Source: Branchiostoma floridae
Lineage: Eukaryota > Chordata > Leptocardii > Amphioxiformes > Branchiostomatidae
Length of the DNA stretch: 64,000 nt
Direction of reading: 5' to 3'
NCBI RefSeq assembly: GCF_000003815.2
Contig: NC_049986.1
Coordinates: 15,891,496 to 15,955,495 of the forward strand
The notes beneath the pieces are model-generated. The model saw only the letters and a list, made by a program, of their open reading frames with translations, did not search any database and was not told the origin of the DNA. The position numbers and the translations under genes were made by a program. This document shows, in pieces, positions 12,324-24,477 of the stretch. How positions within the stretch are numbered: position 1 is the first letter of the stretch; each line of letters opens with the position of its first letter.

Positions 12324-13000
12324 GGCCCCATTCATGTTGCAAAAAACGAAACGAATAAATTTCATGAACGCTCCGTTTCAGATTTTTTTTTAACCTCCTC
12401 GCGAGGTGGATCTGAAACGTTTTCTAGTTATAATATACGGAATTGCAAATTATCATCAGGAGCGCAAAGGCGGCATGAATCCGGCTTACATGTACATCCG
12501 GGCACATGAGTTCATAGTTGGTTGGGTCACTGGGAAAAGTAAAAGCTTTCTCCTGCCAGTCGGGTATTTAGACCACATTTTTAATTGTAAAATTCATTTT
12601 TGTTATCGGGCTGCCTCCTGGACAACTGGAACCAACAGTCCTGATATGGAAGGGGGGTATCAGCAGATCATGAGGAAAAGTCATGGCATACATGTACATA
12701 TATCGAAATCAGAATGTTTTCAGGAGCATAATTTCCAAGGCCATGAAAGGAAGACATTGATTGAGTTTCGATCGAAGACCAAGAATCTGACGCAGAAGTA
12801 CAAAATTGTGCAGGATCCCAACAACCTCAGGGGTTCAGAGGTCGCATTGCCATGCATTACCATGCTCCTTTCAATGAACTGAAACAGGTTTGCCCATGAG
12901 TGCAACTTTGCATCGTGAATGTAAAAGGCAAATCATTTGACATCGGATTTTTAGGCCAAACGGACAAAACCTTTAGGATTTGACAATAATGAACGGGGCC
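12324..13000. mobile_element. Harbinger-type non-autonomous element (TTA target duplication)
   Basis: The ends are GGCCCCATTCAT and ATGAACGGGGCC, each flanked by TTA (12321-12323, 13001-13003). A 3-bp TTA/TAA duplication with GGSCM-type termini is the known signature of PIF/Harbinger elements. The element is 677 bp long. A 158-codon frame (12406-12882, +) fills most of it and includes NPAYMYIRAHEFIVGWVTG. I cannot match this to Harbinger transposase or its Myb-like partner protein, so it may be chance or captured sequence. Confidence 0.75.
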
Positions 13001-13493
13001 TTAGAGTGTACAACTGTATTTGTAACTACATTGTGCTATGCATATAGATGTCATAAATTTTTCTTACTCATTGCAGGAAGTTTTAACTTCAAAGAAGCAA
13101 CAAGAGTTGTCATACCAATTGCTGTCTATCAAATCACATGAACTTTGCTCTGGTTATATGTAGTTGCCACACTCCAGTTATAGTCTATTCATGATATGCA
13201 AAGACTGCACCCAGGCCATCTGTGGTATGCATGCTTTTGACCTTGCCCTCTACCACACATGTACTTGAAACCCCCCCTCCGGCACACTACTTTACCAAAT
13301 GATGCCTCTGAGTCTGACATTTGAAGCAGAACACCTGAGCTTCAAAAGCAAGCGACTCTCGGTCGTCAGCTTAAAGCCTTAGGCTCCCGGAGGTACTTTG
13401 TAAGTTTGCCTATTCCCAAATGCGGAGACGAACTTCAGGCTGAGGACGAAGCATTCGTTTTGCTAAAAGTGCAATGCGGCTTTTGCTCCCACA

Positions 13494-13749
13494 AGGTGGT
13501 ATCTCACTGCACTTGGGGCACTGGTACGGCACTGAGGGGTTCAAAAGATTTCTCGACGAATTTCAGAGATGAACAAATTTTCTTACATTTTGTGTATTTT
13601 GTTGTCTTTTAAGACATTTGTCATCCTTTTACGTATTATGCAAGATCTATATTGTAAAAAAAAACTTGTCTAAAATAACACAACAGTGCTGCAGTGAACA
13701 TACCCCATAGTGCCGTACTGGTGCCCCAAGTGCAGTGAGACACCACCTA
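13494..13749. mobile_element. 256-bp TIR element with about 40-bp inverted ends
   Basis: AGGTGGTATCTCACTGCACT on the left is mirrored by AGTGCAGTGAGACACCACCT on the right. The match continues through GGGGCACTGGTACGGCACT. The target duplication is not clear. Confidence 0.7.
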
Positions 13750-13764
13750 TATTTAGCCAAGCAC

Positions 13765-14220
13765 AGCTGGTCACCTATACTCTTCTCATGTGTGTTGGGT
13801 TCTTTTATGTGCAGAGGTTTCATGCTTGAGGCTTATACCTGAAGTTCCCACAAACATTGGAGCTGGCTTTATGTCACCATCCATTTCATGTCCGAACTGG
13901 GGCCGACCCTAGGACCGAACTCCGGCCCACAGATCCACGGAATTTGAACCATATGGCCGAGCAGCCAATAATCTTTTCATAGGTGTGTCGTGACCTTTTA
14001 CGAGAAGTTCGACACTTGAGGATTATGCCTGAAGCTCCCTTATGCGTGTAAATGGGAGCTGGCTTTATGTCACCATCCAAAATAATAAATAGAATCCCTC
14101 ACAACATGTCAAAGGTGGGGTCAAACCTACAATCAAACTCAGGACCACAGATCCAATTTGAACCATACTTCCGAGCAGCAGGGTTGCATTACCACTTACG
14201 TCAAACGTTTTAGTTGGAGA
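13765..14220 (-). repeat. Two tandem SINE-like units on the minus strand
   Basis: GGAGCTGGCTTTATGTCACC with ATCCA occurs at 13859 and 14047. Each is followed by a B-box-like reverse complement (ACCGAACTCC; CAATCAAACTC), CACAGATCCA, TTTGAACCATA and CCGAGCAGC. The units are about 190-220 bp and clearly diverged, so this is an old tandem insertion or duplication. Confidence 0.5.
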
Positions 14221-14744
14221 TAGCGATTAAAAAGACATAGTATTTTTTAGTACAATAGAAGCCAGGTGGTGGCATTCTCACTCCTACCACACATACATGT
14301 ACAACGTCAATGCAACAAGTGCTGACTTAAGTCAAAAGGCCAAGGTTAGCCATCTGTTGGCTCAAGGTTTTAGTGTCATCCTTGATGACTCAAAAATTGG
14401 GTGCACGAAAGAAGGTGTCTGATCCCTTTGGCTGTTTTTCCCCAGTTTCCAAGCCATCAAGTAAAGTGTTTCTGGTGCGATAGGCATTCAACACTTGACT
14501 GAAGTAAGGTTTACCCCTCAGGCAGACTTGTTGAAACAAATGCCAAGTACAGATAGTTGAAAGGAAAACAGATGGTCCTGAGATGGATGATATGTATGTG
14601 ATGAATGAATGCTTTACGTTCAGGACCAGGAAGAAGGGTGGTTACCTTGTGGTGATATGAGAAGCCTGATTAAGTTACGAAAATATGAAATAAAAGACTC
14701 TAATGAGACAAATAGATGGAAGCCTAGAGTCTTCTCTATTGAAT

Positions 14745-14925
14745 TTGGTAAATCCAGGTAATAAGATATGCCAAAAAGCAATTACTCAAGCAACTGGATA
14801 TGATTGTGGAAACGGACAGTGTCACTGACGAAAGACGCCGGATGGCTCTCTGAAATGTCTAACCGTTTCCAAAATCATATCTAGTTGCTTGAGTAACTGC
14901 TTTTTGGCGGTCAAATTGAAGGAAG
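14745..14925. repeat. Inverted-repeat-bearing dispersed sequence (ACTCAAGCAACTGGATATGA), copy 1
   Basis: ACTCAAGCAACTGGATATGA with TGTGGAAACGG is mirrored by CCGTTTCCAAAATCATATCT and AGTTGCTTGAGT, with TGACGAAAGACG between. Related pieces occur at 3930-4090, 4575-4660, 25015-25125 and 38535-38645, often next to GTAATAAGATATGCC. Confidence 0.65.
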
Positions 14926-15520
14926 GTTTTCCAAAAGCTTCTCTCCAACATTACCCTCCCCAAGTCTTCAGTCTGTATTCCTATATCTGTTCTTAGTATA
15001 TCAGCCATTATTTAAGTGACCAACCAAAAAAAAAGCAGACAGAGTTACTTTGAAGTACTGTTGGCTAGTCTTCAAATGGCTAGTCTTCAAACGATGCTCC
15101 GTCCAATACTAGGTTCACATTGGCAAAGGCGCACATATTGAAGATCTTCTTAATACACTCCTTCCAAGATTTTCTTTGTCTACTATGACCTCTGTTGACA
15201 GGTACAGGCATTTATGCAGCCATTGACTTGTTCAACCTGTTCGTACCACCGGAGGCATTAAATATATCATGTTGTAGTTTTTAACTGTTCAAGTTTGCTC
15301 TGTGCAAGACTGCAAGGGTACATGGATCACTTCTGTGCACTGAACTAACCCTCACTCTAGCAGCATGTCTTCTCCCTATTAAGTCAGAAACACCAAGTTT
15401 AGGCAAGCTTGACTAAACTGACTCAATAGGCAAAGAATTGGTACTTAATCATTCATGAGTGATAGACTTAACTAAAGGTCAACTTCTTGGAGTATGTGTA
15501 ACTGGGACCCACGCAGCAGT

Positions 15521-15915
15521 AGAGCTGTGTACCTGAATAAATCTTAGGCACAGGTACAGGTACACAGGTTTAAGTACAGGTCCAGACTTGAACTTGTACC
15601 TTAACAAGTTTGATCAATTATCAGGTTATCATAAATATAGGGAACTGACTTTTATAGCAGTAAATTATCATCTTCAAATTAAGAATTACATATTTGAGCC
15701 TCAAAACTAAGTTTCCTTAATTTTCCTTAATTTTCAACTGCAAGATTATCACAATTATCATTGTTGATTCTGGATTTACCTAGTCTTAAAAAAGTGGTGT
15801 CCACTAGTGCTTAAGTTAGTTTAGGTACAGGTACAGATACAGAGATATCTAGGTCCAGACCTGTACCTAAACAATTTTACAGGTACGGTACAGGTACAGG
15901 CATTTAGGTACACTG
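15521..15915. repeat. Decayed GGTACC-rich TIR element related to the hAT MITEs
   Basis: GCTGTGTACCTGAAT on the left and ATTTAGGTACACTGCC on the right mirror imperfectly. Inside are AGGTACAGGTACAC, AGGTCCAGACTTG and AGGTCCAGACCTGTACC as in the 56.2-kb element. No duplication can be read. Confidence 0.5.
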
Positions 15916-16435
15916 CCAATCACAGTACGCAGCAGTATCATTTCTTTCCCTTTGGCCGACCTTTCCCCAGCTCTGGCTACCTCTCTCCTTCCCTACCATT
16001 TATCGACAATTTTCTTGTCAAGAAATAATAATGTATCGTGCGCCGAAATGTCTGCAGTTCACAAAGTACAGTACTGAAAAAGGGAAGAGCTGTAAAAGCT
16101 ATGTTTGTGCAGGCAGCTGGAAATGCCAACTGGATAATGTAAAACGCTAGTGTAGGTAAAATTGCAGCTCTGCGGGTATAGAAAATGTGCATGTATGGGT
16201 TTTCCCGCCTGCACTTACATTTACAACATGTACTGTGTGTACATGTAAGTCAAGTCAGTAAGTCATGATCAAGTCAGTCACCTGCACCTACATGTACATG
16301 ATTGTACACGCAACCTTTACCAAATTACAAGCATGCATGCAGATTTTTTGTTACAGTGGCATGTTGAGCGCCAATGGTGTGACAGTTCTAGAGGATTAGG
16401 GGTCGAAATCCTGACCATCTGAAATGCTAGAAGAG

Positions 16436-16860
16436 TTATAAATGTTCAGCATGACTGCTGCCTTCCTGCTGGAAAACGTTGCACGCCATCTTGGCTGGTT
16501 TCAAAACATCATGCTCAAATTCTACGGAAATCTTTGCACTTGTACAAGTCTGATATTTTAATTCAGAAGAAGCCCAAGAGGAGTTTTAAACTTTTCACCC
16601 CATCTTAAGTGGTTTCACAACATCATATGGTACTATTACTCAAATTCTCTGTAGATCCTTGCACTGGTAAAAGTCTGATATTCAAACTCAGAAGAAGCCC
16701 ATGTATAGTCATAAAATCTCAGCATGACTTTGAGCAAAACCTTGAGTCTGAGCCACCACCTTAGGTGGTCTCCACAACATCTATGGAGATGATACAAGTT
16801 TATATCTGATACCTACATTGTAAACCCAAAGGAAGCTTATATAAGAAGAGTTATAAATTT
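16436..16860. repeat. Three diverged tandem units of about 110-150 bp
   Basis: CCATCTTGGCTGGTTTCAAA, CCATCTTAAGTGGTTTCACA and CCACCTTAGGTGGTCTCCAC each start a unit. ACAAGTCTGATATT and CAGAAGAAGCCCA recur in the first two units. Confidence 0.65.
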
Positions 16861-17131
16861 CTCTGCGCGACACAGAATGTATTAGCTGTAAATATACCAA
16901 CAGCAGGGAGGATATAGCTTCTGGGGAAGTTGCCAGAAGTCTTCAGTGTTAATCTTTCTTCACACATTCTGGGTTTGGGCTGACTTAAGTTTAGAAGAAG
17001 ATTGGATGGAGATTTGTGTCAGGTAAGGTTGAATAATTCAAGGTGTTCACTGCAGACTTTATGACTTGGTTGATTTCCAGGAACTGTAACATTCCCACAG
17101 AGTAATCTCCTACGTTTTACAAAACACACAC

Positions 17132-17492
17132 CAGGGCTCGAAATACCACCTGCATAATATTATGCAGGTTAGTGCGGGTAAAATTGGAGTTGTGCAGGTA
17201 TTTCTGATGTCTACCTGCACCTACATGTAACCTGCACTGGTCCATGTACTGGGTTTCATACATAAATGTCCTATGATGTATGTAGATTGTGGATTGTTAT
17301 ATTATAAGCTGCATTTACTGTTAACACCTATTAAGTATAAAAGAAAAAAAAAAGGAATGGTTCCTCAACAATTTCAGCATGATCCATACTTTCTAAATTC
17401 ATAGTTGTGCAGGTAAAATTTGTCTGGTGCAGGTTATTTTCAATGTTACTTGCACCAGTGCAGGTATGGAGAAAAAAGTATTTCAAGCCCTG
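17132..17492. mobile_element. TIR element, CAGGGCTCGAAAT family, CTGCAC subtype, copy 1
   Basis: It starts CAGGGCTCGAAATACCACC and ends AAAGTATTTCAAGCCCTG. Flanks are ACACAC and ATACAC (5 of 6). The interior has GTGCAGGTAAAATTTGTC and similar CTGCAC repeats in place of GTGCACC. Confidence 0.8.
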
Positions 17493-17584
17493 ATACACGT
17501 AGCTACTGGTAAAGCCTAAAGCCTAGTAAAGGCCTTCCAAATCATGTTCAGTTGCTCATGTACTAGTACCTGACTAAAAGAAAA

Positions 17585-17822
17585 TTTACGACTCTTAGTG
17601 GCAAATGTTGTCACGAACATGTGGACATTGGCAAACCGAATCCGTGTGTGTGTTTTTGGCACACTATTGACACATTATCCAAAGAGGCTCGGTGGGCTTT
17701 ACTCCACCGTCAAGGAAATTCGTGTAAACTGCCTCTTCGAAGCGCCCAGCTCAAGGGGCATGGCGAGTATCGAACCCGGGACCTCTAGATTCTGAGCTAA
17801 CAGTTGCGCCACACACGGCACC
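17585..17822 (-). mobile_element. tRNA-headed SINE, copy 1
   Basis: On the minus strand an A-box-like TGGCGCAACTG (17811-17801) and a B-box-like GGGTTCGATAC (17777-17767) have tRNA spacing. They are followed by a body containing AAGCCCACCGAGCCTCTTTG and TGTGCCAAAAACACACAC. The same body occurs on the plus strand at 25972-26192. This suggests a pol III-driven retroposon copied by a LINE. Confidence 0.7.
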
Positions 17823-18293
17823 ACCATCTGACAAAAGTATGATTAAAAATATCAGTAGTTGTTGAGTTCTTGTTTTCTTTTGAATTGTATTTTGCTGCAA
17901 AATTGCTATTTTCCTCGGTACCAGAATCTCAAGTACAAAAATTACCGACCCAGAATTAGGGAATGACCTGCAGTTTAAATGTGTGTACTTTATTCGTCCA
18001 GTGATGATATTGCAACGCAGAGTTCGACACCTTGATAACTGCTAAAATAAAACCACTGTGCCAATTTCAAGATGGAAGTATTTCAATACCTGAAATCCTG
18101 AAAACCGATCCACTTTCAGGCATGTGTTAAGTACGTACAGTACTTCACAGAAGTGCCTTTTGTTTCCTAACAAGTCAAACTGCCGAGCGTTGTCGCCTCA
18201 GTCCTCAAACTGTTGTCAAGGGGCTCTCACAGCCACAGCTTGGCACATGTTACACTGTGCTGCAAAATCTAGGCCTCTGACAGCCACAAACCA

Positions 18294-18553
18294 CAAGAGT
18301 TTTCATAGCACACACTTGTGGTGAACCCTTTGTATGTGCTGCATAACCAGGTCTCTCACTGGCGGAAATCTACTGCAAATTGAACGTCACAACATCATTT
18401 CTACATAACCTAAGCCAAATACCTCAAGAGTTTTCATACCACACTTGTGATGAACCCATTGCGTGTGCTGCATAACCAGGTCTCTCACTAGGGGAAATCT
18501 ACCGCAAATTGAATGTCACAACATCATTTCTACATATTAACCTAAGCCAGATA
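18294..18553. repeat. Tandem duplication, two units of about 130 bp
   Basis: CAAGAGTTTTCATA, GTGCTGCATAACCAGGTCTC and CACAACATCATTTCTACATA occur in both units (18294-18424 and 18425-18553), about 90% alike by eye. Confidence 0.8.
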
Positions 18554-18633
18554 CTTAACTGTGGTTACACAATTTAGCACAACACTGTGCTTCATGGCTT
18601 GGCATACATATGAATACACCGTGTTGTATTTTA

Positions 18634-18910
18634 TTTATGTCATACCCACCTGAGAAAACCCGTTTTGATGCGAAATGGGCCAGAACTTGAACAAATTTGC
18701 TACCTTTGAACAAAAAGTGTTGCAACAGTAATGTTCCAACGTCTGAATCAGGTATTCAAACTTTCGATGGCGCCACACTCGGCCCGCTCGAAACAGTTCT
18801 ATTTATTCGAATGGAGCCTGTGTGATTCTGTGAACCTGTGCGATACGGAAGTTATGGCCCGGTCCGGAACACCCGTATCAAACGTTTTCGTGTCACAGGT
18901 ATGACATAAA
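18634..18910. repeat. TIR-bounded repeat with TTTATGTCATACC ends
   Basis: TTTATGTCATACC (18634-18646) is mirrored by GGTATGACATAAA (18898-18910). The right half (GCCTGTGTGAT ... GGAACACCCGTATC ... CACAGGTATGA) recurs on both sides of the 48816-50477 element, where it served as its target. Confidence 0.65.
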
Positions 18911-18919
18911 CAAATGTAT

Positions 18920-20930
18920 GTTTAAGGGCTTTAAAATCAGAAAACTAACATGATTTCAAGAGTTTTTAATTAGAAAACCAAGATGATTTCTGTTGGCTAC
19001 TGCTTTGATAGTAGTAGCCAAGTACAAGATGTTATATAATCTTATATATGCAAATTATGTACATACAAATAGAGACCATCATTATGTTTGATAGTTTAAT
19101 GTCTCTGTATCTTTGGTTATTTGAATTATCTACGTTAAATCTACCTGTATAAGGCAATAAAAAAATTTTGCACATAATGCATGGAACGATACTGAGTAGC
19201 AATATGATAAAAGCTAACTTAAAAAATAAATTTGATCCAATATTTTCATAATATTACAGTCTTTGAAATCATAGTCTGTGGACGTAATATCCCTAAATAC
19301 CATTATTAGAACAACAGATACAGGTTAGGCTACAGATACATGTAAAAGTGAACAAGCATTAGGATGGACAAAAATAGTTTGTGCACACACATACTATAGA
19401 GGATATAGATAAAGATATCAAGGCTAACATCTCTGAATGCCTTCCTCTGTCAAACTTAACAAGCCCCGGATGGTTTGAACTGGCGCGAAGGTCATTCATG
19501 CCCACATCTAGCCTGGCTGCCTGTGAGTGATATCTATGTTTAAGGTTTTACAAATGGCACCGAGGAAAACTTCACAACTACAGGATTATCCTCTCAACAA
19601 CTTGGCTGATACGAGATTGAGACGAAAATCCGATCTGCGGTCCTTATTCCTGACTCTAAGGACTTCTCAAAAGCACGACCTCTAGAGGTCTCTTGAAAGG
19701 TCACACCTGAAGTGTCCTTCAAGTCATGCATACAAGGTTACTGGAGTCACTGGACTTTGGTACATCAGGCGCTACATCAGGCGTAAATAGCGCCTAAAAT
19801 ATATACTGGTTAATTCAGGTAAATTTGGAGCTGTGCAGGTATTTCTCAATGATACATATAAATGTAGAGATGGCCAAATTACATTGTTTGTTCCCATATG
19901 GAGGGCACACAGTTTAAACCTACATGTATACTTTTTAGTTTTACACAATGTTTGTCATGCTATCTAGGGGGTTAAAAATTAACAGAGAAGGTGCTGTTTT
20001 GACCACTCATGTCTACGTCCTTGGGATAAATAAATATTGATTTTCGATTGGACATTTTTGGGTTGGCAAGCCAACCTGTCCCTGAGATAATTTTAGTCAG
20101 CTCACATTTACCATATGGGTGTACTATCACTAAAATAAGCAGGGCTGTGTGAAAATTTGGTTGTTTCGACAGACAAAAATCTTAACTTCATGAGATAAAT
20201 TCGATGAAAAGATTTAACATGGGCTCCCATATAAAAAGTAAGGCAGGCGAAAATTTGTTTAGCTCAGTGCACTGTACTATGGACGTGTACCATACACATG
20301 TACAATACTGGTTCAACTTAGCCTGCACACCTTAACTATCAACGTAATTACATATCCAACCAATTTCCTTTAATGAAGCATAGGTACTCATTTTCACCTA
20401 AGTCAAGTGAAGAAATAGGTGTTAAGCACCTTTCCCAACGGCACAAAACAGCAGTACGTTAAGCTCATTAACTGCAGATGCCGCGGTGCTCATGAATTGA
20501 TACGCATAGACATCTTCAGTTTACTAAGTAATCACTTTGCATCTTATTACAGAAATTACGAAGAGGAATCATAATTAGATTTCCCTTCGCCAGCTAAGTT
20601 CAAAAACATCATTACAATTCTACTCAGTCAGTAATCATAGAAGTAGTACATGGTAACTGTAAATGGCAGATGCATGTACATATATATATCTTAACAATGC
20701 TATGCTAATTTGGATGATTTAATAGCAAGAAAACACAAAATTGTTTTGTCATCTCCATCCATATGTTTAACAGATGGAACAAAACACCAAACGTATGATA
20801 CATAATATGAATATATCGGTATGTACAGAAGTTGTGTCGCATACTCTAGATTTAACTAAGTGAATAATATTTCAAACCACTAAACGTACAGGATACTTAT
20901 TGCAAGGAATAAAGGTGACCCTCTGTGTTT
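18920..20930. other. Anonymous AT-rich DNA
   Basis: No open frame of note, no recognised repeat beyond a small CTGTGCAGGTATTTCTC relic near 19833. Nothing else seen. Confidence 0.5.
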
Positions 20931-20940
20931 GGCTATGTAC

Positions 20941-21078
20941 CTTAAATGAGCCGTACTGAAGCTGCATTGCACTAAAAGCAGTAGAAAAAGCATTTGGCTT
21001 CATCTCAAGCACAATTTGACTTTGAGTCCAACTGAACGAGGCAGAAGAAAGACCAAGGAAGACATGAGAATAGTTTTC
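20941..21078 (-). CDS. Candidate internal exon of a minus-strand host gene
   Basis: On the minus strand a good acceptor (pyrimidine-rich CCCCTTTCACATTATTCCAG) precedes 138 bases. These stay open for 46 codons, begin ENYSHVFLGLSSASF and end AMQLQYGSFK. A donor TTTAAG|GTACAT follows. Both borders are phase 0. I do not recognise a family. No repeat of this window covers it, which is unusual here. The support is splice-like borders plus an open frame, which can occur by chance in 64 kb. Confidence 0.35.
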
Positions 21079-21084
21079 CTGGAA

Positions 21085-22990
21085 TAATGTGAAAGGGGTT
21101 ATGTTCATGTGGATTCAAAGTTTTGCGGTAGGTCAAGACAGTGTTCACGGGGAAAACAAGCTTAAAGGGGATAGGCGGGCCGAGACAGAGGGAAAATTTT
21201 CAAGTTCACTGGTTTCATGTTCGCCACGAAATCCTCAAACACAAAGCCACCGCAAACATTTCTCCACTTCCCACAAAACACTGCACCCCCCACACGTGGC
21301 CATGCTATAGACACTTCGTCACGTTCAATAACAGTCACTGCGCTAATCACAGGTTGTTATTGTATCAAATCGTCACACAATACAGGTAGCATGTTGCCCC
21401 CCTCCCATCCCCTCCGGCTATGTGCGTAGGTACCAGTAAATCACCCCTGTACACAGACATCTGTCCGGTAACGAGCCTGCCATGTCTCAAGTGTAGGCGC
21501 TCCGTCATTAAGTGTAACAACCAAGGCACTTTAACAGCAGCGATCTACTTCAATTGACTGTTGTATCAAAACTCGGCCAAACCCACAAACACTTGCAGTT
21601 TTCGTACAAGCTGTGTACGTTGCGACATCCGGACTACATGGCCACAAAATACCTTTATCTCTATCTAATGTGTCTACTATATGTCGTATTCCTGTATGTG
21701 GCAGGCAACTGAACTGTAAACGACCTACCTTCTGACCAAACGTTGGGCACCAAACTCTCCTGATAGCTCCTTAAATGTCAATGTGTTCCAAGCAGCTGCA
21801 AAGATCCCCCTAATTGGTTCTGAACAGCTTTATTCACCAGTAAAGGGCATTGTCATGTTTAGAACTGGCTATGTGTGCAACTGACGTACTCTGCTTCGGT
21901 TGCAAAGGGCTTGGATCGGTCCAATATCTCCAGACATGGGGGGGAAAGTTGACATATACATTGCGCCTATCCTAATCAAACCTCTTAAACCCTTTCACAA
22001 CAAAATACCTAGAGATAAAACAAATTTACTGCAAGGCTTTCATATTTGATGTAAGTCTGCAAATAGTCTTGAACAAAGTGTCTACTTCTTTTGATGGCTC
22101 CCGGTAATTGTCCACCATGGTACGATCCATTCTGGGCTCAAGGTCGTGGGGTTGTGGGCAGCCAGCCAATGCAACTATCCAACCGGCCAGACCAAACAAT
22201 GCAGGCAGGCCCCCAGGCCGCACATTTTTATCTGCCCAAAGCAAGGACAATATACAGGCAATGGGTACACAAAGGTCATTGACAATTGGTATAACTCGAA
22301 ACTATCATAACAGTTCTAAAACTCAGTTCAGTTCAGTTCAGTTCTTCCTTGGACTAAAACTAACCAGCTACTACTATTCTTGGCTGGGCACTTCTGGCAT
22401 ATACATGGACTTTTACACATGTGGTCTTCTTTAAGAGTTGGTAACCTTCTCAGATTTCAGGTTCTTTTGTGTAGGGAGTGAAAGTAGCAACAACTGTGGC
22501 CGATCGAGTGCCACCATTGTCACACAGTCACTAATAATAGCTACTGTACAGGTAATGTTTCATTGTCAGGGTGGTCTGAATGATTTTAGAGATGTAAATT
22601 TACGGAGAGAACACACCCACCTAGTACATGATAAATAATTGCTGATAATAAAGTTGGTAGAGAATTACATTACCATATCCATGTTGTAAATTAGCCATTA
22701 ACTTCTTCTAATGGTGTCCCAAGACCACAGAATGCCAGCCAACTAACCAACCAAACGGAAAGTTCAAATGTTATCTATGTTCCCATGTTTTTGCATAATG
22801 CTTAAACCTTACGTATTGATAATGCAGTGTTGTGTAGCAACGAATCCTTCAAAAAGAATGATGGAAACATTCCAAACTGATGACCTTTAGGTAATTTTCT
22901 GTCTACTTAAACAAAGTCAAATGTTCTCCATCAGACTGCTTTTTATTTTTTAATGAAAATGGAACTAAGGTATATATTAAGCTTATACAT
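21085..22990. other. Mixed-composition DNA, no confident gene
   Basis: CCACCGCAAACATTTCTCCA at 21247 looks like a relic of the CTGTAAATGCA MITE. A minus-strand frame at 22243-22026 (PGGLPALFGLAGWIVALAG and PHDLEPRMDRTMVDNY) looks protein-like. It has an acceptor-like TTGCTTTGGGCAG but only a fair donor (TTGCA|GTAAAT). CAGTT is repeated four times at 22322-22341. Confidence 0.45.
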
Positions 22991-23022
22991 GATGTATATG
23001 TATGTATCTTTACATTCTAAAC

Positions 23023-23444
23023 TAGGGGTGGGTACCGGTAGAGAAAATCCAGGTACAGGTACAGTCCAGATTCAAAGGATCGGGTCCAGGTCCAGACCTG
23101 AAACTGGACCTTATTATCTGTGAAAACTTGTCTAGTGGGCGATACTCAAAACAATGGTCCATGTCGCTACAATGATTCTGTTTTAAAACCCTATCCTAGT
23201 CATGTAAAAAAAACGTCTCTGTTTTAGACCAAGTTTGACTGTAGAAGCTTCGTAAAAATAGCTATCAACTCTCCTCTACATCACTCTTCTTATTTTCTTT
23301 ATCCGGTAAACCCTGAAACACGTGAACGCCTGCCAGTGTATTCAGTTCATTTTTGAATTGGCCCAACATCTGGTCCACTGATTTTTTTCAGGTCCGGTCC
23401 AACAAGAAAAAACGAGTTTGTACCGGTACCAGTACCCACTCTTA
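23023..23444. mobile_element. hAT-type MITE, TAGGGGTGGGTACC relative
   Basis: It starts TAGGGGTGGGTACCGG and ends GGTACCAGTACCCACTCTTA. Flanks TTCTAAAC and TTCTGGAC agree at 6 of 8 positions, a decayed 8-bp duplication. The interior shares GGACCTGAAAAAAATCAG-type and CAAGAAAAAACG-type stretches (in inverse order) with 7740-8015. Confidence 0.75.
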
Positions 23445-23572
23445 TTCTGGACCATACTGGTTCTATGCTACATCATGTGCAAGTCTACAAAATGTACAGT
23501 CAAAGGAACTTAAAGGTCACCATTTACTGGTTAGTTACGTATGACTAACTAGTATTCACACTCATGATGAGA

Positions 23573-23709
23573 TACTGTAATTCCTGATTTTTCAATTTTC
23601 ACGGTTTTATGTTCACCTGCTGCCACCTTGAACATTTAGTTCCAAGAACAAGTTAAATTTTCTCAGACCGTAAAAGTTTGGTACCGAGAAGACAAAGTGA
23701 ATTACAGTA
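23573..23709. mobile_element. TA-flanked MITE, CTGTAATTC family, copy 1
   Basis: The mirror ends are TACTGTAATTC and GAATTACAGTA. The interior has TTTCACGGTTTTATGTTCAC and GGTACCGAGAAGACAAAGTG, shared with 57771-57981. Confidence 0.75.
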
Positions 23710-23775
23710 GTTAAAAATAGTCAGGCATGTAAACCACATTACCAGTCCAGCAGATGCTTTGGCAAGGCCACTGTG

Positions 23776-24315
23776 CAGGGCTGGAAACACCTTTTTCTGC
23801 ATACCTGTACTGGTGCGGGTACATTTTGTAACATTAGCTACATGTAGAAATCACCATCACCGGACAGGTTTTACATCCACCGTTTTTCTTTCTCTTGTGG
23901 TCCAAAAAAAGTGATATGAAGATATTTCTATCATGTTTCAAATCTTGTAATCTGCTATGATTGGAAAGGCAAAACACCTTTTTCCACATACCTGTACTGG
24001 TGCAGGTACATTTTGTAACATTAGATATATGTAGAAATCACCTGCACCGGACAGGTTTTACATCCACCGTTTTTCTTTCTCTTGTGGTCCACAAAAAAGT
24101 GTTTTGAAGATATTTCTATCATGTTTCAAATCTTGTAATCTGCTATGATTATGAACTTAAGGCACTTTTGGGGTAGATACTGGCCATACTCTAGTGTTGC
24201 AGGCTGGTTCAATTAAGACTCGATAAAGGTTAGGTACAGGTAGGCATCTAGACATCAGAAATACCTGCACAGCTCCAATTTTGGTTGAAACCATTGGAGT
24301 TTTTTTCCAGCCCTG
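23776..24315. mobile_element. TIR element, CTGCAC subtype, copy 4, with an internal tandem duplication
   Basis: It starts CAGGGCTGGAAACACC and ends TTTTTCCAGCCCTG. A block of about 187 bp is present twice in direct order (about 23781-23965 and 23966-24150), each ending TAATCTGCTATGATT. This explains why this copy is about 540 bp long. Confidence 0.7.
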
Positions 24316-24477
24316 TACCGAGTGTGCTTTATTCATGGTGAAGAACCAAGGTTGATAAAAAAAATAGGGCTGTAAGAAATGCAACCCTTGGCCTCTTAAT
24401 TCTCTTTCCAGAGTACAAAGGACAAAAATAAACAACTGATTGTTGTACAAGGTGTCCAGAAATGTGTCCTCGCGTAC

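Larger units (their letters stand above)
14930..17130. other. Anonymous DNA with repeat relics
   Basis: It contains a 17-bp direct repeat (GGCTAGTCTTCAAA twice near 15063), the decayed GGTACC element (15521-15915) and the three tandem units (16436-16860). No coding evidence. Confidence 0.55.

Noticed and set aside
13078-13165. Plus-strand acceptor TTCTTACTCATTGCAG followed by 28 open codons
   Set aside because: No donor or polyadenylation signal supports it as an internal or terminal exon.
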